A stretch of 64,000 nt of DNA from an uncultured Polaribacter sp. (lineage in GTDB: Bacteria; Bacteroidota; Bacteroidia; Flavobacteriales; Flavobacteriaceae): positions 248,001-312,000 of the forward strand of contig NZ_CANNFH010000001.1 in assembly GCF_947503875.1 (NCBI RefSeq), read 5' to 3'. The position numbers and the translations under genes were made by a program. Below are positions 7,648 to 17,671 of this stretch, one piece after another. Within the stretch, counting starts at the first letter, position 1. Each line of letters begins with the position of its first letter. The notes below the pieces were generated by a model. That model made no database searches and was not told the origin of the DNA. It saw only the letters and a list, made by a program, of their open reading frames with translations.

Positions 7648-9078
7648 TTATGGTTTTACTTGTGTATTGTGGTATAGGTATTTATCCATTAAATACACTA
7701 AGCTTGCCATAGAAGCACTACCTAATTCTAATTCTCTTTTATTTACTTTATCAAAAGTATCTCTGCTTGTATGATGGTAATCGAAATAACGTTGAGAATC
7801 TGGTCTATAACCAACCAAAGTAACGTTTTCTGCTTTTAGTGGAGAAATATCTGCACCAGAACCACCTTTGTCTAAATCATGCAAGCCATAAGGAGCAAGT
7901 AATTTTTTCCAGCTTTGTAATAACTTGGTGTTGGCTGTATTTGCATCAATAGAAAAACCTCTAGGCGTATGTCCACCAGCATCAGATTCTAGACCTCCAA
8001 TATGGTTTTCTTTATTTAGTTTTGCCAATTCTGCATATTTTTTAGCACCTCTAGTTCCGTTTTCTTCATTCATAAAAAATACAATTCTAATGGTATTTTT
8101 TGGTTTGATATTATTTTTTTTGAAGAGATAAGCAACTTCCAAAGATTGCACAACACCTGTACCATCATCATGTGCGCCTTCGCCCAAATCCCAAGAATCT
8201 AAATGGCCGCCAACAACAAAAATATTTTCTGGTGTTTCAGCACCTTTAATTTCACCAACAACATTAAAAGAAGGTGCGTCTGGTAATGTTTTACAACTTT
8301 GTTTGAAGTAAAATTTTAAGTTTGGATCTTTTTTTAAATCGTCACTTAAAATATTTGCAGCTTTACTACTTATTGCAGCTGCAGGTATGTGTTTTTCCAC
8401 AGGTAAATCTGCATAAGACATTGTTCCTGTATGAGGGTAATCGTCTATTGAATTGGTCATAGAGCGCACAATTACACCTTTAGCGCCATATAAACCGCCA
8501 ACTTTTGCGCCATTTACTCTTTGGTCTACACAGCCACCATAAGCGCTAAATGTGTTTATTAAAGTATCATCAAAAGGTCTGTTGAAAAAGACAATTTTAC
8601 CCTTTACTTTTTCTCCTAAAGCTTCTGCTTCTGCTATGCTTTTTACTTCTATAACTTCTGCTAAAATACCTGTATTAGGAGTTGGAATAGAAAAGCCTAA
8701 AGCATAAATAGGTACGTTTTTTTGTGTTCCATTTGTAGTATAAGTAGCTATTTCTTTTTCACCACGAATCCAGTGAGGTACCATAACAGGTTGCAACCAA
8801 ACAGAATCTAAGCCAACTTCTTGCATTAGTTTTTCTCCCCAAATAACTGCTTTTGCAGCTTCTGGAGAACCAGATAATCTACCACCAATATTTTGTGTAA
8901 GATCTCTTAACCATTCATAAGATCTGCCTTGAGTTAAAGCGCTATTAAATAAGGTTTTAATGTTTGTAGAGTCTATTTTTTCTTCTTTAGTAAGCCCTGT
9001 TTTGGTTAGTTTTGGTTGATTTGTGTTACAGGAAACTAAATACAAAGAAAGAGCAATTAAAGATAAAAATTTTTTCAT
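7648..9078 (-). CDS. Secreted M28-family zinc peptidase, carboxypeptidase Q-like lipoprotein
   Basis: 476 residues from the ATG at 9078, chosen because MKKFLSLIALSLYLVSC is a clean lipoprotein signal; an upstream start at 9111 would bury it. A protease-associated domain occupies the middle, and the M28 peptidase domain has GGHLDSWDLGEGAHDDGTG (zinc His and Asp), NEENGTRG (catalytic Glu and zinc Glu), ESDAGG (zinc Asp) and YHHTSRDTFD (zinc His). It probably removes amino acids or dipeptides at the cell surface. It heads the DoxX and amidohydrolase genes. Confidence 0.92.
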   Translation of the reverse strand: MKKFLSLIALSLYLVSCNTNQPKLTKTGLTKEEKIDSTNIKTLFNSALTQGRSYEWLRDLTQNIGGRLSGSPEAAKAVIWGEKLMQEVGLDSVWLQPVMVPHWIRGEKEIATYTTNGTQKNVPIYALGFSIPTPNTGILAEVIEVKSIAEAEALGEKVKGKIVFFNRPFDDTLINTFSAYGGCVDQRVNGAKVGGLYGAKGVIVRSMTNSIDDYPHTGTMSYADLPVEKHIPAAAISSKAANILSDDLKKDPNLKFYFKQSCKTLPDAPSFNVVGEIKGAETPENIFVVGGHLDSWDLGEGAHDDGTGVVQSLEVAYLFKKNNIKPKNTIRIVFFMNEENGTRGAKKYAELAKLNKENHIGGLESDAGGHTPRGFSIDANTANTKLLQSWKKLLAPYGLHDLDKGGSGADISPLKAENVTLVGYRPDSQRYFDYHHTSRDTFDKVNKRELELGSASMASLVYLMDKYLYHNTQVKP

Positions 9079-9185
9079 TTTTGGTTGATTTGGTAGGCTA
9101 AATGTACACAAAAAGAACCGAAGAAGATTTGTATTAATTATTAAATCGATTTTTTTTAATGGTATGCTTTAGTATTTTTTAGTTT

Positions 9186-10946
9186 TTAAAAATCAAACTT
9201 ATAGGTAAAACCGCCTAAAGCCTGAAAACCTTGTACATTAAAGTTTGCAAAGCGTTGGTAATTTGTATTTAAAATGTTGTTTAACCTAAGAAAAGCAGAA
9301 AATTTATCATTGAAGTGATAGCCACCATTTAAATTTACATCTACAAATGCATTTAGCGATTGTAAACTTGATATTGCACTTGGGTATTCTGAATTGTAAA
9401 GGACATCTGTACGTGCAGCTACGTAAAATATATTGGTAGTTGCAAACCACTTTTGTGTTTTATACTTTGCTAAAAAAACACCTTGTAAATCAGGTAAATT
9501 GTAACTGTCTAAAGCGTTTGTAACTGTATAATTGTTAAATTCTAAACCAGTAGAAAAAGTTAAGTTTTTATTGTAAAAGTACTCCATCTCTGCAGTGAAT
9601 TGTGTTGTATTAATATCATCGTAAAAAACGGTAAATGAGTTTCCAAATTCATATCCTTTTAAAACCTGATTGTTAAAGGTGTTTGTAACTCCATTAGATT
9701 TAGAATTGTTTCTTACAAATAAAGGCTTGTCCTCTTCAGTTTTATAAGCTGCTTTTATATTGTAATTTAAAGATGTTGTAATATTACCGTTTAAACCAAG
9801 AAAATAGTTTGCAGTTTCTGCAGTTTGAGTGATAAACAAGTTAGGCGAGATAAAAGGGTTTTCTTCTGCAAATTCTTGATATGTATTGGTATGTAGGTTA
9901 CCAGTAATACCGCCATAAAGGTTTATGTGTTTTTTTAAAATTACTTGTTTCGCTAATATATCTGGAAAAACTAAAACATTATTGGCATCATTTTCTGGAT
10001 CTAGAGAAATTGCAGTTTTTACACCAGCCTTAAGAAATAAACCTAAATAATTTAGTGTATAACTAGGGTCTATTCTCGCTGTAATTTGATTGTAATTTAT
10101 ACTGCTTGTTTTGCTGTAATTTTGACTAAAAAAACCTTTTAGATATTCTAAGTCTGTTGCTACAGAAATTTCGTTTAATTTTGGACTAATGAAATCTAAT
10201 GGAAAATTTAGATTGACATTAAAATTTGCTAATATTTCGCTACTATTAAATGCATCACTAAAAAAAGAAAAATTTATTTTAGCGCTATCTATGTAAGAAT
10301 CATATACTTTAAAATAGTTTTCTAATTTGGCGTAAGTATACATTTGTGCTTCTTCAATACTATTTATAGTGTTTTTAGTAAAATCTATTTCTGGCAAACC
10401 ATACCAATTGTAGCTGTTTAGTTGCGTTTCAGCAGTAATTTTCCAATCAAAATAACGGGTTTCTTTTTTATAGAAAGCGCTGGCGTTAAAATTAGAAAAA
10501 GTACTATTTAAAATAGTGTTTTGTATTTTTTGGTAAGATGCGTTGTATTTTGCATTTATACCAAATTCGTTATTAAAACGAGTGTGGTGATACAGTTGTA
10601 ACTCTCCATAAGGGGTATTAAAGTTACCATAGCCTGCAGCTAAATAGTTATTGTAAATACGCTCTCTTACACCAACATTTATACCTTTTACCACACCTGT
10701 TTTAGGTAAAAACGTAGAAGCAACAGGAGCAGAAAAAATAGTGTAGTCTAGTTTTTTCTTTTTGGTTTTATGCAGTAACTCTATTTTAGGATTGGTCTTA
10801 ATTTTATTAACATTAGCAATTTTTGGGTTGTATTTGGTTTCTATATTTACAACCTCTGGCTTTATTAAGGTATCTTTCTTTTTTTCTTGCGCTTGCAAAG
10901 AAATAAAAGCCAATAGTATTGCAAGAAGTGGTAAACGCTTTCTCAT
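9186..10946 (-). CDS. Outer-membrane beta-barrel, TonB-receptor-like without plug domain
   Basis: 586 residues. Signal peptide about 1-19 (LLAILLAFISLQAQ), then a lysine-rich stretch with proline and a long series of alternating aromatic beta strands ending in phenylalanine (FTYKFDF), typical for barrel assembly. The NINYQRFANFN-like end resembles the last strands of TonB-dependent receptors, but there is no room for the usual plug domain or TonB box. Its start codon overlaps the stop of the large TPR gene by one base, so it is translated with it and may form an envelope complex with it. Confidence 0.8.
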   Translation of the reverse strand: MRKRLPLLAILLAFISLQAQEKKKDTLIKPEVVNIETKYNPKIANVNKIKTNPKIELLHKTKKKKLDYTIFSAPVASTFLPKTGVVKGINVGVRERIYNNYLAAGYGNFNTPYGELQLYHHTRFNNEFGINAKYNASYQKIQNTILNSTFSNFNASAFYKKETRYFDWKITAETQLNSYNWYGLPEIDFTKNTINSIEEAQMYTYAKLENYFKVYDSYIDSAKINFSFFSDAFNSSEILANFNVNLNFPLDFISPKLNEISVATDLEYLKGFFSQNYSKTSSINYNQITARIDPSYTLNYLGLFLKAGVKTAISLDPENDANNVLVFPDILAKQVILKKHINLYGGITGNLHTNTYQEFAEENPFISPNLFITQTAETANYFLGLNGNITTSLNYNIKAAYKTEEDKPLFVRNNSKSNGVTNTFNNQVLKGYEFGNSFTVFYDDINTTQFTAEMEYFYNKNLTFSTGLEFNNYTVTNALDSYNLPDLQGVFLAKYKTQKWFATTNIFYVAARTDVLYNSEYPSAISSLQSLNAFVDVNLNGGYHFNDKFSAFLRLNNILNTNYQRFANFNVQGFQALGGFTYKFDF

Positions 10947-13900
10947 TACTTCTTTTTTTCTGGATTGATTGAATTATTTCTTTTGGCTTCGTTTTCTTTA
11001 ATTTTCTTTAGTTCTAATTGTGCCTCAGTAATTACATCTTCGTATTCTTTAAAGTTTGCAATTACATTTTCTAAAACAAAAGTAGCTTGGTATACATCTT
11101 TTAAACCGTAATAATTTTTACCCATTATTACATAACTTTTTACACCCCAATATTTAAATTGACTATAATTTGCAATTAGTTTTTGTACTATTTTGTTAGA
11201 TGCCTCAAAGTCTTTTTGTTTATTTTTAAAATAAGCATTGTAATACAACGCTTCAGCTTTTAATTCGCCATTGGCATTTTCTTCTAATATATTATAATAT
11301 TCTTTTGCAGTATCATAATCTTCTGTTTTAATGGAAGATCTGGCTATTATAGCTTTAGCATCTTTGCTAATCTGTAGTTCTAATTTGTCTTTTTGTAATA
11401 GTTTTTTGGCATAATTAATAGCATTACTGTAGGATTCTGTTTCAAAATATCCTTTCATTAAATTACTTTGTGCAAATAATATGTTTTCAGATACATAAGC
11501 CTCAGATTCTAATCGTTTTAAAAGTGGTAAGGCTGCTTTAAAATCTCCTTCGTTTAAATATATTTGTGCTAATTTATTTAAAGATTCTTCTGTATAATTA
11601 GATTGTGCTTTGTTTACAATAAAATCGTAATAAGGTTTCGCTTTTTTAAAGTTCTTTATTTTAAAATAAGTATCAGCCAAGTAATAGTTTGCTTTTATGG
11701 CATTTTTTCCTTCAGGAAAATCTTTAATATATTTTTGTAGTTTTTTAATAATTTCTTTTTCATTTTTAGATGTCCTGTAGTTTTTTTCGGCAATTGCAAA
11801 ACTAGTATCATCCAATTCTTGATTGGTAATATTTGCAAATTTTAAAGTACCTACCCAATTTACATAACCATCTAAATTACCATCATCTATATACACATTT
11901 CTTGCATTTGTAACGGCTTCAAAAGCCTCTGGCGAGTTTGGGAACTTTGCAGCCACTTCTTTGTAACGTAGTATAGCTTCTTTGTTTTTATTATTATTAA
12001 AAAGAAGCAAACCTTGTCTTAATAAAGCTCTTGGTAAAAAGATACTTTTTGGATGTTTTTCTGCTAATCTATCAAATGCATTATTTGCGTTTTCAACATC
12101 TTTTAACTTTAAATACGTGTTGGCTAATTGGTATAACGCATCATCTTTTAGGTTAGAAACCTGGTAGTTATTTACCACATTTTTAAGCGCAGTAATTTTT
12201 TGATTGTCTTGGTTTAAAAAACCGTGAGCCATACCTATTTGATATTGTGCATAATCTGCACCTAAACCAGCATTATCTGTAACTTTTTTGTAGCTATTTA
12301 TAGCTTTATTGTAATTGGTACTCGCATAATAACTATCTCCTAAACGAATTAAAGCATCATATTTTACTGCATCTGTAATACTATCTTTTTGTAAAAATGT
12401 AGTAAACATGTTTGCTGCTTTGTTGTATTCTTTTAATTTAAAAAGACTGTAGCCCATATTATAGGTAATCAATTTAAAATCTTTTGATTTTTTAGATTTT
12501 AAAATGTCATTTAAATTAGAAAACTTATTTAAAGCTTCTTTATAATTGTTTAATCTGTACAAGCTTTCTGCTTCCCAATATTGCGTTTTTTGTATTATAA
12601 TAGCAGCGTCTGCCTTTTTACTTTCTGCAAAAAAGGGTAATGCTTGTTCGTATTTACTTTGGTTAAACAACTGTAAACCTCTGTACAAAGATACTTCTCT
12701 ACTTAGTTTTGTGTTTTGTGCTGATTTCTTTTTTGCTAAAAATTGCAAGGCACCATCAAAATTATTTTGTGTTAAAAAAGAGGTTACTACTAAAAGGTTA
12801 ATTTCTTTGTATGCTGCAGAAGTTGGGTACGTTTTTAAATAGTTTTGTAAAACTTCTGCCACGGGCTTAAAAGGGTTTCCTTCATCATAACTTAGTTTTG
12901 CATAATTTAAAGCGGCATCTTCTTGTATCTTTTTGTTGAATCTCATCTCAGAGGCCGATTTAAAAGCATTTAATGCTTCTAGTTTTTTGTCTAAGTTCAT
13001 GTAACATTCCCCCAAGTGATAATATGCATTTTGAGAAACTGCATTTTTTTCATCAATAATTTTATTAAAATTAGCTATGGCATTTCTAAAGTCGTTTTGT
13101 TTATAATAGGCATATCCCAATTGATAAAAATCTGTATTATTCCACTTTCCTTTTTTGCCCTTATATTCTTTTAAATAGGGTATAGCTTTTGCATATTGTT
13201 TTAAATTAAAATAACTTTCACCTATAATTTTAGCAACATCAGATTTTAATTTTCTGTCTATTGTTGGGTATAATTTTTTACCAACAGCTACACAACGCTT
13301 AAATTTACCAGCTTTAAAACTAATGTCTAGTAAATAATAAGAAATTTCTGCGCGGTAAGATTCGTTGTCGGCAATTTCTTTTAAGGTAGATTCAGCAACT
13401 CCATAATCTTCCAGTTTGTAAGCTATAAAGCCATAATAATATCTAGAATCGTCTCCATATTTAGCATCGTTAATTAGCGGTAGAAATCGGTTTTTTGCTT
13501 TGGTTAAATTTCCGGTAACTAGCAGTGCATAGCCCGTTTTAAAGTTTAATTCTTTTTTATTTTCAATAGAAAGTTCAGCTGTATCTATTTTAAGAAACCA
13601 TTTTAAAGCATACGCTGCTTTTTTATTGGCAAAATAATAGTTAGCTACATTAAAAAAAGCGATGTTTTTTTTAGGACTATTTGGGTATTCTTCAACAAAA
13701 GCAACTACTTTTTTATCTGCATTAGGTTGATTTAATTTGATGGCGCACATGGCTTCAAAAAAGCTTGCATCTGCTTTAATATTAGTACTAAGCTTGGTGT
13801 TTGTTTTTACCTTTGTAAATGTTTTTTGTGCAACAGCATAGGCTTTATGGTTATAGAGTTGCATTGCATTTGTATATTCTTTTAGACTGCCAGTATCTGC

Positions 13901-13984
13901 AATAGTTTGTTGTGCAGAACTAATAAAGGGCGTGCATAAAAGACAATTGAGAAAGAGTAGGTTTATAAAAAAACGTAAAGTCAT
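10946..13984 (-). CDS. Large periplasmic tetratricopeptide-repeat protein
   Basis: 1012 residues with an N-terminal signal (INLLFLNCLLCTPFISSAQQ). The rest is nearly all TPR helices: repeats with the A-Y-Y-x-L-G/A and A-L-x-x-F patterns recur throughout, for example NAYYHLGECYMNLDKKLEAL and ALYQLANTYLKLKDVENA. The protein ends in a lysine-rich tail (NPEKKK). TPR solenoids bind other proteins; the partner is likely the outer-membrane barrel encoded directly downstream with a 1-nt overlap. The function is unknown. It is divergent from ftsE across a 161-nt gap. Confidence 0.88.
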   Translation of the reverse strand: MTLRFFINLLFLNCLLCTPFISSAQQTIADTGSLKEYTNAMQLYNHKAYAVAQKTFTKVKTNTKLSTNIKADASFFEAMCAIKLNQPNADKKVVAFVEEYPNSPKKNIAFFNVANYYFANKKAAYALKWFLKIDTAELSIENKKELNFKTGYALLVTGNLTKAKNRFLPLINDAKYGDDSRYYYGFIAYKLEDYGVAESTLKEIADNESYRAEISYYLLDISFKAGKFKRCVAVGKKLYPTIDRKLKSDVAKIIGESYFNLKQYAKAIPYLKEYKGKKGKWNNTDFYQLGYAYYKQNDFRNAIANFNKIIDEKNAVSQNAYYHLGECYMNLDKKLEALNAFKSASEMRFNKKIQEDAALNYAKLSYDEGNPFKPVAEVLQNYLKTYPTSAAYKEINLLVVTSFLTQNNFDGALQFLAKKKSAQNTKLSREVSLYRGLQLFNQSKYEQALPFFAESKKADAAIIIQKTQYWEAESLYRLNNYKEALNKFSNLNDILKSKKSKDFKLITYNMGYSLFKLKEYNKAANMFTTFLQKDSITDAVKYDALIRLGDSYYASTNYNKAINSYKKVTDNAGLGADYAQYQIGMAHGFLNQDNQKITALKNVVNNYQVSNLKDDALYQLANTYLKLKDVENANNAFDRLAEKHPKSIFLPRALLRQGLLLFNNNKNKEAILRYKEVAAKFPNSPEAFEAVTNARNVYIDDGNLDGYVNWVGTLKFANITNQELDDTSFAIAEKNYRTSKNEKEIIKKLQKYIKDFPEGKNAIKANYYLADTYFKIKNFKKAKPYYDFIVNKAQSNYTEESLNKLAQIYLNEGDFKAALPLLKRLESEAYVSENILFAQSNLMKGYFETESYSNAINYAKKLLQKDKLELQISKDAKAIIARSSIKTEDYDTAKEYYNILEENANGELKAEALYYNAYFKNKQKDFEASNKIVQKLIANYSQFKYWGVKSYVIMGKNYYGLKDVYQATFVLENVIANFKEYEDVITEAQLELKKIKENEAKRNNSINPEKKK

Positions 13985-14145
13985 ACATTTATTTTTTCTG
14001 GTTAAAATTATTAACGCAAAATTTTTTATTTTGTTGGATGAATCTGTAAAAATTAAAATAACAATTTTGTCAAAAGTAAGAATTGTTATGAATTCATAGT
14101 AAAAAATCGTTAGAAACTTATAAGTTTGTAAAAACTACTATTTAT

Positions 14146-14841
14146 ATGGAAAAACCAGTTTTAAAATTAGAGAAAGCAGAAATATATCAGAGAGATAATT
14201 TGGTATTGTCTAATGTTAATTTAACTATTAATAAAGGCGATTTCTTTTATTTGATAGGAAAAACAGGAAGTGGAAAAAGTAGTTTAATGAAAACACTTTA
14301 TGGAGACTTAACTTTACAAAAAGGTACAGGCTCTATTGTAGACTTCAATTTGAAAAATTTAAAAGAAAAAGATATTCCTTTTTTAAGAAGAAAAATTGGT
14401 ATTGTTTTTCAAGATTTTAAACTATTAAATGATAGAACTGTTTTTGAGAATTTAAACTTTGTTTTAAAAGCTACTGGCTGGAAAGACAAAGAAGAAATGA
14501 AAACTAAAATATATGAGGTTTTAGGAAAAGTGGGTATGAAAACGCAATATTATAAAAAACCTTTTGAACTTTCTGGTGGCGAGCAGCAGCGCATTGCTAT
14601 TGCAAGAGCTTTACTTAACGATCCAGAGTTAATTTTAGCAGATGAGCCAACAGGTAATTTAGATCCAAAAACCTCTATGGAAGTTATGGAATTGTTAAAT
14701 GACATTCATAAAAGCGGAAAAACTATTTTAATGGCTACGCACGATTACCAACTTATTGTTAAGTTTAAACAAAAAACAATTAAGTGCGAAGGTGGTGCTT
14801 TGTTTGAAGTTGCCCAACAGCAGCAAAAAGCACAAGTATAA
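14146..14841 (+). CDS. ftsE: FtsE-type ABC transporter ATPase
   Basis: 231 residues. Walker A is GKTGSGKSS (about 38-46), the signature is [16 protein letters not shown] and Walker B is [12 protein letters not shown]; the Q-loop is FQDFKLL. The [17 protein letters not shown] sequence is characteristic of FtsE, the cytoplasmic ATPase that with FtsX controls septal peptidoglycan hydrolases. No ftsX follows; its stop overlaps the ATG of a glycosyltransferase (TAATG). A TAAGTTTG box at 14121-14128 may be its -7 promoter element. The general ABC class is certain, the FtsE assignment less so. Confidence 0.88.
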   Translation: MEKPVLKLEKAEIYQRDNLVLSNVNLTINKGDFFYLIGKTGSGKSSLMKTLYGDLTLQKGTGSIVDFNLKNLKEKDIPFLRRKIGIVFQDFKLLNDRTVFENLNFVLKATGWKDKEEMKTKIYEVLGKVGMKTQYYKKPFELSGGEQQRIAIARALLNDPELILADEPTGNLDPKTSMEVMELLNDIHKSGKTILMATHDYQLIVKFKQKTIKCEGGALFEVAQQQQKAQV

Positions 14842-15710
14842 TGCTTTCTGTTTTAATACCTACATATAATTACAATGCGTTCCCTTTAGTTACAGAATTG
14901 CATCAGCAATTAGTTTTAGAAAATATTTCTTTTGAAATTATTTGTTTTGATGATGGCTCTAAAGCCTCTATAAATAAAGAGAATGAAGCAATAAATACAC
15001 TTTCTTATGCAGTTTTTAAAAGTTTAGAAACAAATATTGGTAGAAGTGCTATTCGTAATTTATTAGCAAAAACCGCCCAATACAATTGGTTACTTTTTTT
15101 AGATGCTGATGTAAAACCAGCAAACAAAAATTTTATTAAAACTTATATTTCTTGTTGTAAAGAGCGCAAACATATTTTTTGTGGCGGAATTTTATACGAA
15201 GCATATTCAGAGCATAAAAAATTACTGCGTTATAGTTATGGCAAAAAGCACGAAGAAATTGCGATTGCAATAAGAAAACAAAGGCCAGATAAGTATTTTT
15301 TTACCGCAAACTTTTTAATCCATAAAAAAGCGTTTAATACTGTTTTGTTTGATGAGCAACTTACTAAGTATGGTTACGAAGATTTAATTTTTGCTAAAGA
15401 AATAGAAAAATCATCCTGTAAAATTGTACAAATAGAAAATGAGATTTACCATTTGGGAATTGATTCTAATGAAAGTTTTGTAAATAAAACAGCTATGGCT
15501 CTTCGCAATTTAAACTTTCTTTTAAAGCAAAATCAACTTAGTTTTTCAGATACTAATTTAACACGTGCCTATTTTAAATTAAAAAGATTTAAACTTACTT
15601 TTTTACTGAATTTTAATTGGAAAAACGTAGCTATTCAAAGTAATTCTTTAGTTGTTTTTAACGCTTTTCGTTTGTCCTACTTACACCAAATTCTTAAAAA
15701 TAGTAAGTAG
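14841..15710 (+). CDS. Family 2 glycosyltransferase
   Basis: 289 residues. The GT-A start [17 protein letters not shown] (nucleotide binding) and FLDADVKP (the metal-binding DxD, about residue 90) define GT2. YGYEDLIFAKE holds the probable catalytic ED. No membrane helix is visible. It probably adds a sugar to a surface glycan or lipid; donor and acceptor are unknown. It is coupled to ftsE by a 1-nt stop/start overlap, and its last 30 nt overlap the end of the convergent GT4 gene. Confidence 0.9.
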   Translation: MLSVLIPTYNYNAFPLVTELHQQLVLENISFEIICFDDGSKASINKENEAINTLSYAVFKSLETNIGRSAIRNLLAKTAQYNWLLFLDADVKPANKNFIKTYISCCKERKHIFCGGILYEAYSEHKKLLRYSYGKKHEEIAIAIRKQRPDKYFFTANFLIHKKAFNTVLFDEQLTKYGYEDLIFAKEIEKSSCKIVQIENEIYHLGIDSNESFVNKTAMALRNLNFLLKQNQLSFSDTNLTRAYFKLKRFKLTFLLNFNWKNVAIQSNSLVVFNAFRLSYLHQILKNSK

Positions 15711-16769
15711 TTTATCTTCTTGTTGCTCCCAAATTAATGTTTCTTTTGCATTTTTAAGCGCAGCTTTAAAATCTTTTTCTGCTAGATTTTTAATTTGTTC
15801 CGCAAGCTTTTCTGGTTTTCTGTGTTGTACAATTTCGCCAACATTATAATGTGTAACAATTTGTTTCATTTCTGGCAGATTAGACACTAAAATGGGTACT
15901 TCTGCTTGTATGTAATCAAATATTTTATTGGGTAGAGCATATCTGTAATTTAGACCTAAATCTTCCTCTAAGCTAATGCCTAGCTTTGCTATAGGAGTTA
16001 TTTGTTGCAATTCACTTGGTGTTTTTCTACCTAAGAAATTAACTTGCTGTTGTAGGTTTTTATCTTGAACCAACTGCTTTAAATCTTCTATAATATCACC
16101 AGTACCAACAATTAGCAAAACATAATTTGGTAAATACGGCATTGTTTCAATTATAAGTTCTAAACCTCTCCCTAAATTTACACTACCTTGATATAAAATT
16201 ATTTTTTTATGATTTGTTTTAAATGCAAGAGTATCCGTTTTAGTTCTATTCTTTTGTAAAGGTAAATTTTTAATTACTTTAAATTTTGTTTGATATTTGT
16301 TTTTATAATAATTGGCAATACTATCACAAACCGTGTAACAGTTTTCTATTTTAGGTACAAAAAAACCTTCTAGTTTAGACCAAATATTTTTCACAAATTT
16401 TTTATGTACAAGTTCAGGGATTTCAGGAAAAAGCTCATGACTATCATACACTAACTTTTGTTTTTTTAGCTTGCTTACTAGGTAATTAGGTAATAAAGTA
16501 TCTAAATCGTTAGCAAGTAAAATATCTGCTTTTGTAAATAATAAGATAAAAAATAATCTACAATTGTACGTTGCATAAAACAAAAAACCTTTGTTAAAGA
16601 GTAGGCGAATTCTTTTTGTTTTATAGTCTCTTTCTAGTGGTAAACTATTTTTTAGTTTGCGGCCAATTAGTAATATTTCAAAGTCAGCAGATTTTAAAGA
16701 ATCGCAAACTTTGGCAACACGTTGGTCTGTAGTTAAATCATTGGTAACAGAAACTATTATTTTTTTCAA
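15681..16769 (-). CDS. Family 4 glycosyltransferase (TTG start)
   Basis: 362 residues. LKKIIVSVTNDLTTDQRVAK is the normal beginning of this GT4 group, which puts the start at a TTG at 16769; there is no ATG in the frame nearby, and a second TTG at 16799 would add ten atypical residues. GT-B features include LANDLDTLLPN, YDSHELFPE, a donor-site ILYQGSVNLGRGLELI and a late PNKIFDYIQAEVPILVS. It probably transfers a sugar from a nucleotide donor in surface glycan synthesis. The 3' ends of this gene and the convergent GT2 gene overlap by 30 nt. Confidence 0.88.
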   Translation of the reverse strand: MKKIIVSVTNDLTTDQRVAKVCDSLKSADFEILLIGRKLKNSLPLERDYKTKRIRLLFNKGFLFYATYNCRLFFILLFTKADILLANDLDTLLPNYLVSKLKKQKLVYDSHELFPEIPELVHKKFVKNIWSKLEGFFVPKIENCYTVCDSIANYYKNKYQTKFKVIKNLPLQKNRTKTDTLAFKTNHKKIILYQGSVNLGRGLELIIETMPYLPNYVLLIVGTGDIIEDLKQLVQDKNLQQQVNFLGRKTPSELQQITPIAKLGISLEEDLGLNYRYALPNKIFDYIQAEVPILVSNLPEMKQIVTHYNVGEIVQHRKPEKLAEQIKNLAEKDFKAALKNAKETLIWEQQEDKLLTIFKNLV

Positions 16770-16912
16770 GTTGCAGTATTTATTGGCAATATAAAACAAT
16801 TAATTTTTTTGATGTAAAAATTATTGTTTAGAAGTTTTGTTTTTAAGGTTTGGTGGGAGTAAGTTTGTTTAAAATTACATTTTTTTCAATTAAAATACAA
16901 TTATTGAGAAAT

Positions 16913-16947
16913 AAAAAATCCTTCAAAGTTATTTGAAGGATTTTTTT
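16913..16947 (-). terminator. Intrinsic terminator after tmRNA
   Basis: AAAAAATCCTTCAAA, a 4-nt loop GTTA, then TTTGAAGGATTTTTTT: a perfect long stem with T-runs for either strand. It lies just downstream of the tmRNA 3' end on the minus strand. Confidence 0.9.
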
Positions 16948-16953
16948 AATTTG

Positions 16954-17344
16954 TGGAGACGCCGAGAATCGAACTCGGGTCCAAACAAGCAGCCAAAAAG
17001 CTTTCTACATACTTAGTTCTTACTTAATTTTCGACCAAAAGCTGATTAAGAACAATCCACTTTAAGCTTAACTTCTTTACTTTCAAAAACCTAACGAAGT
17101 AGTAGGTTTTCTATGTTTATTTTTACGATGCCCAAAAATGAAACGCCATAAACCAAGGCTTTTCGTGGACATAAAGCTTGCGCACCTTGTGCGCCTAGGC
17201 AAATTCTACTATAATTCGAATTATGCAGCTAAAGCGTAGTTATCTTCGCCGTTTAAAAAGTTGAAATTAGGTTTTACGAGTGTTATTTCATAACTCGGTA
17301 TGCTTACAAATTCACTGACCTTGCTGTCAAAACCAGTCGTCCCC
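16954..17344 (-). ncRNA. ssrA: Transfer-messenger RNA (tmRNA)
   Basis: Read on the minus strand, the RNA starts GGGGACG at 17344 and ends CGTCTCC plus discriminator A at 16954; these halves form the 7-bp acceptor stem (one G-U pair). The T-arm reads GGGTTCGATTC-like (CCCGAGTTCGATTCTCGG) before the 3' end; CCA is not encoded. The reading frame for the proteolysis tag is GEDNYALAA followed by TAA (17250-17221), ending in the conserved ALAA. It rescues ribosomes stalled on broken mRNA together with SmpB. The length of 391 nt is usual. Confidence 0.97.
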
Positions 17345-17357
17345 TCAATGAGATAGC

Positions 17358-17622
17358 AAATTTCTAATTTGCGTAATCGAATTGATCCCGAATTTATTTC
17401 GGGATACTTTCCTTTAATTCTACTATTTAAATTATCTGTTAAAACAATTTATAGACAAGTTAAAAATTATAAATTTCTAATTTGCGTAATCGAATTGATC
17501 CCGAATTTATTTCGGGATATTTTTATTCAATTTTAATATTTAAATTATCCGTTAAAACAATTTATAGACAAGTTAAAAATCATAAATTTCTAATTTGAGT
17601 AACAGAATTGATTCTCATTATA
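17358..17622. repeat. 113-bp tandem repeat, about 2.3 copies, directly upstream of tmRNA
   Basis: Copies begin with AAATTTCTAATTTG at 17358, 17471 and 17584, a constant 113-bp step. The first two contain the palindrome TCCCGAATTTATTTCGGGA and the shared block GTTAAAACAATTTATAGACA; the third is partial and has lost the palindrome. The first copy begins 14 bp upstream of the tmRNA 5' end, so the tmRNA promoter region is within or against the duplicated unit. Confidence 0.9.
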
Positions 17623-17671
17623 TTTTTTCAAAGAACATAAAAAAAACAGTACAAAATAATACCATTTTTTA

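Noticed and set aside
17358..17622. CRISPR-like regular repeat
   Set aside because: Period of 113 bp with the whole unit repeated and no spacers; no cas genes.
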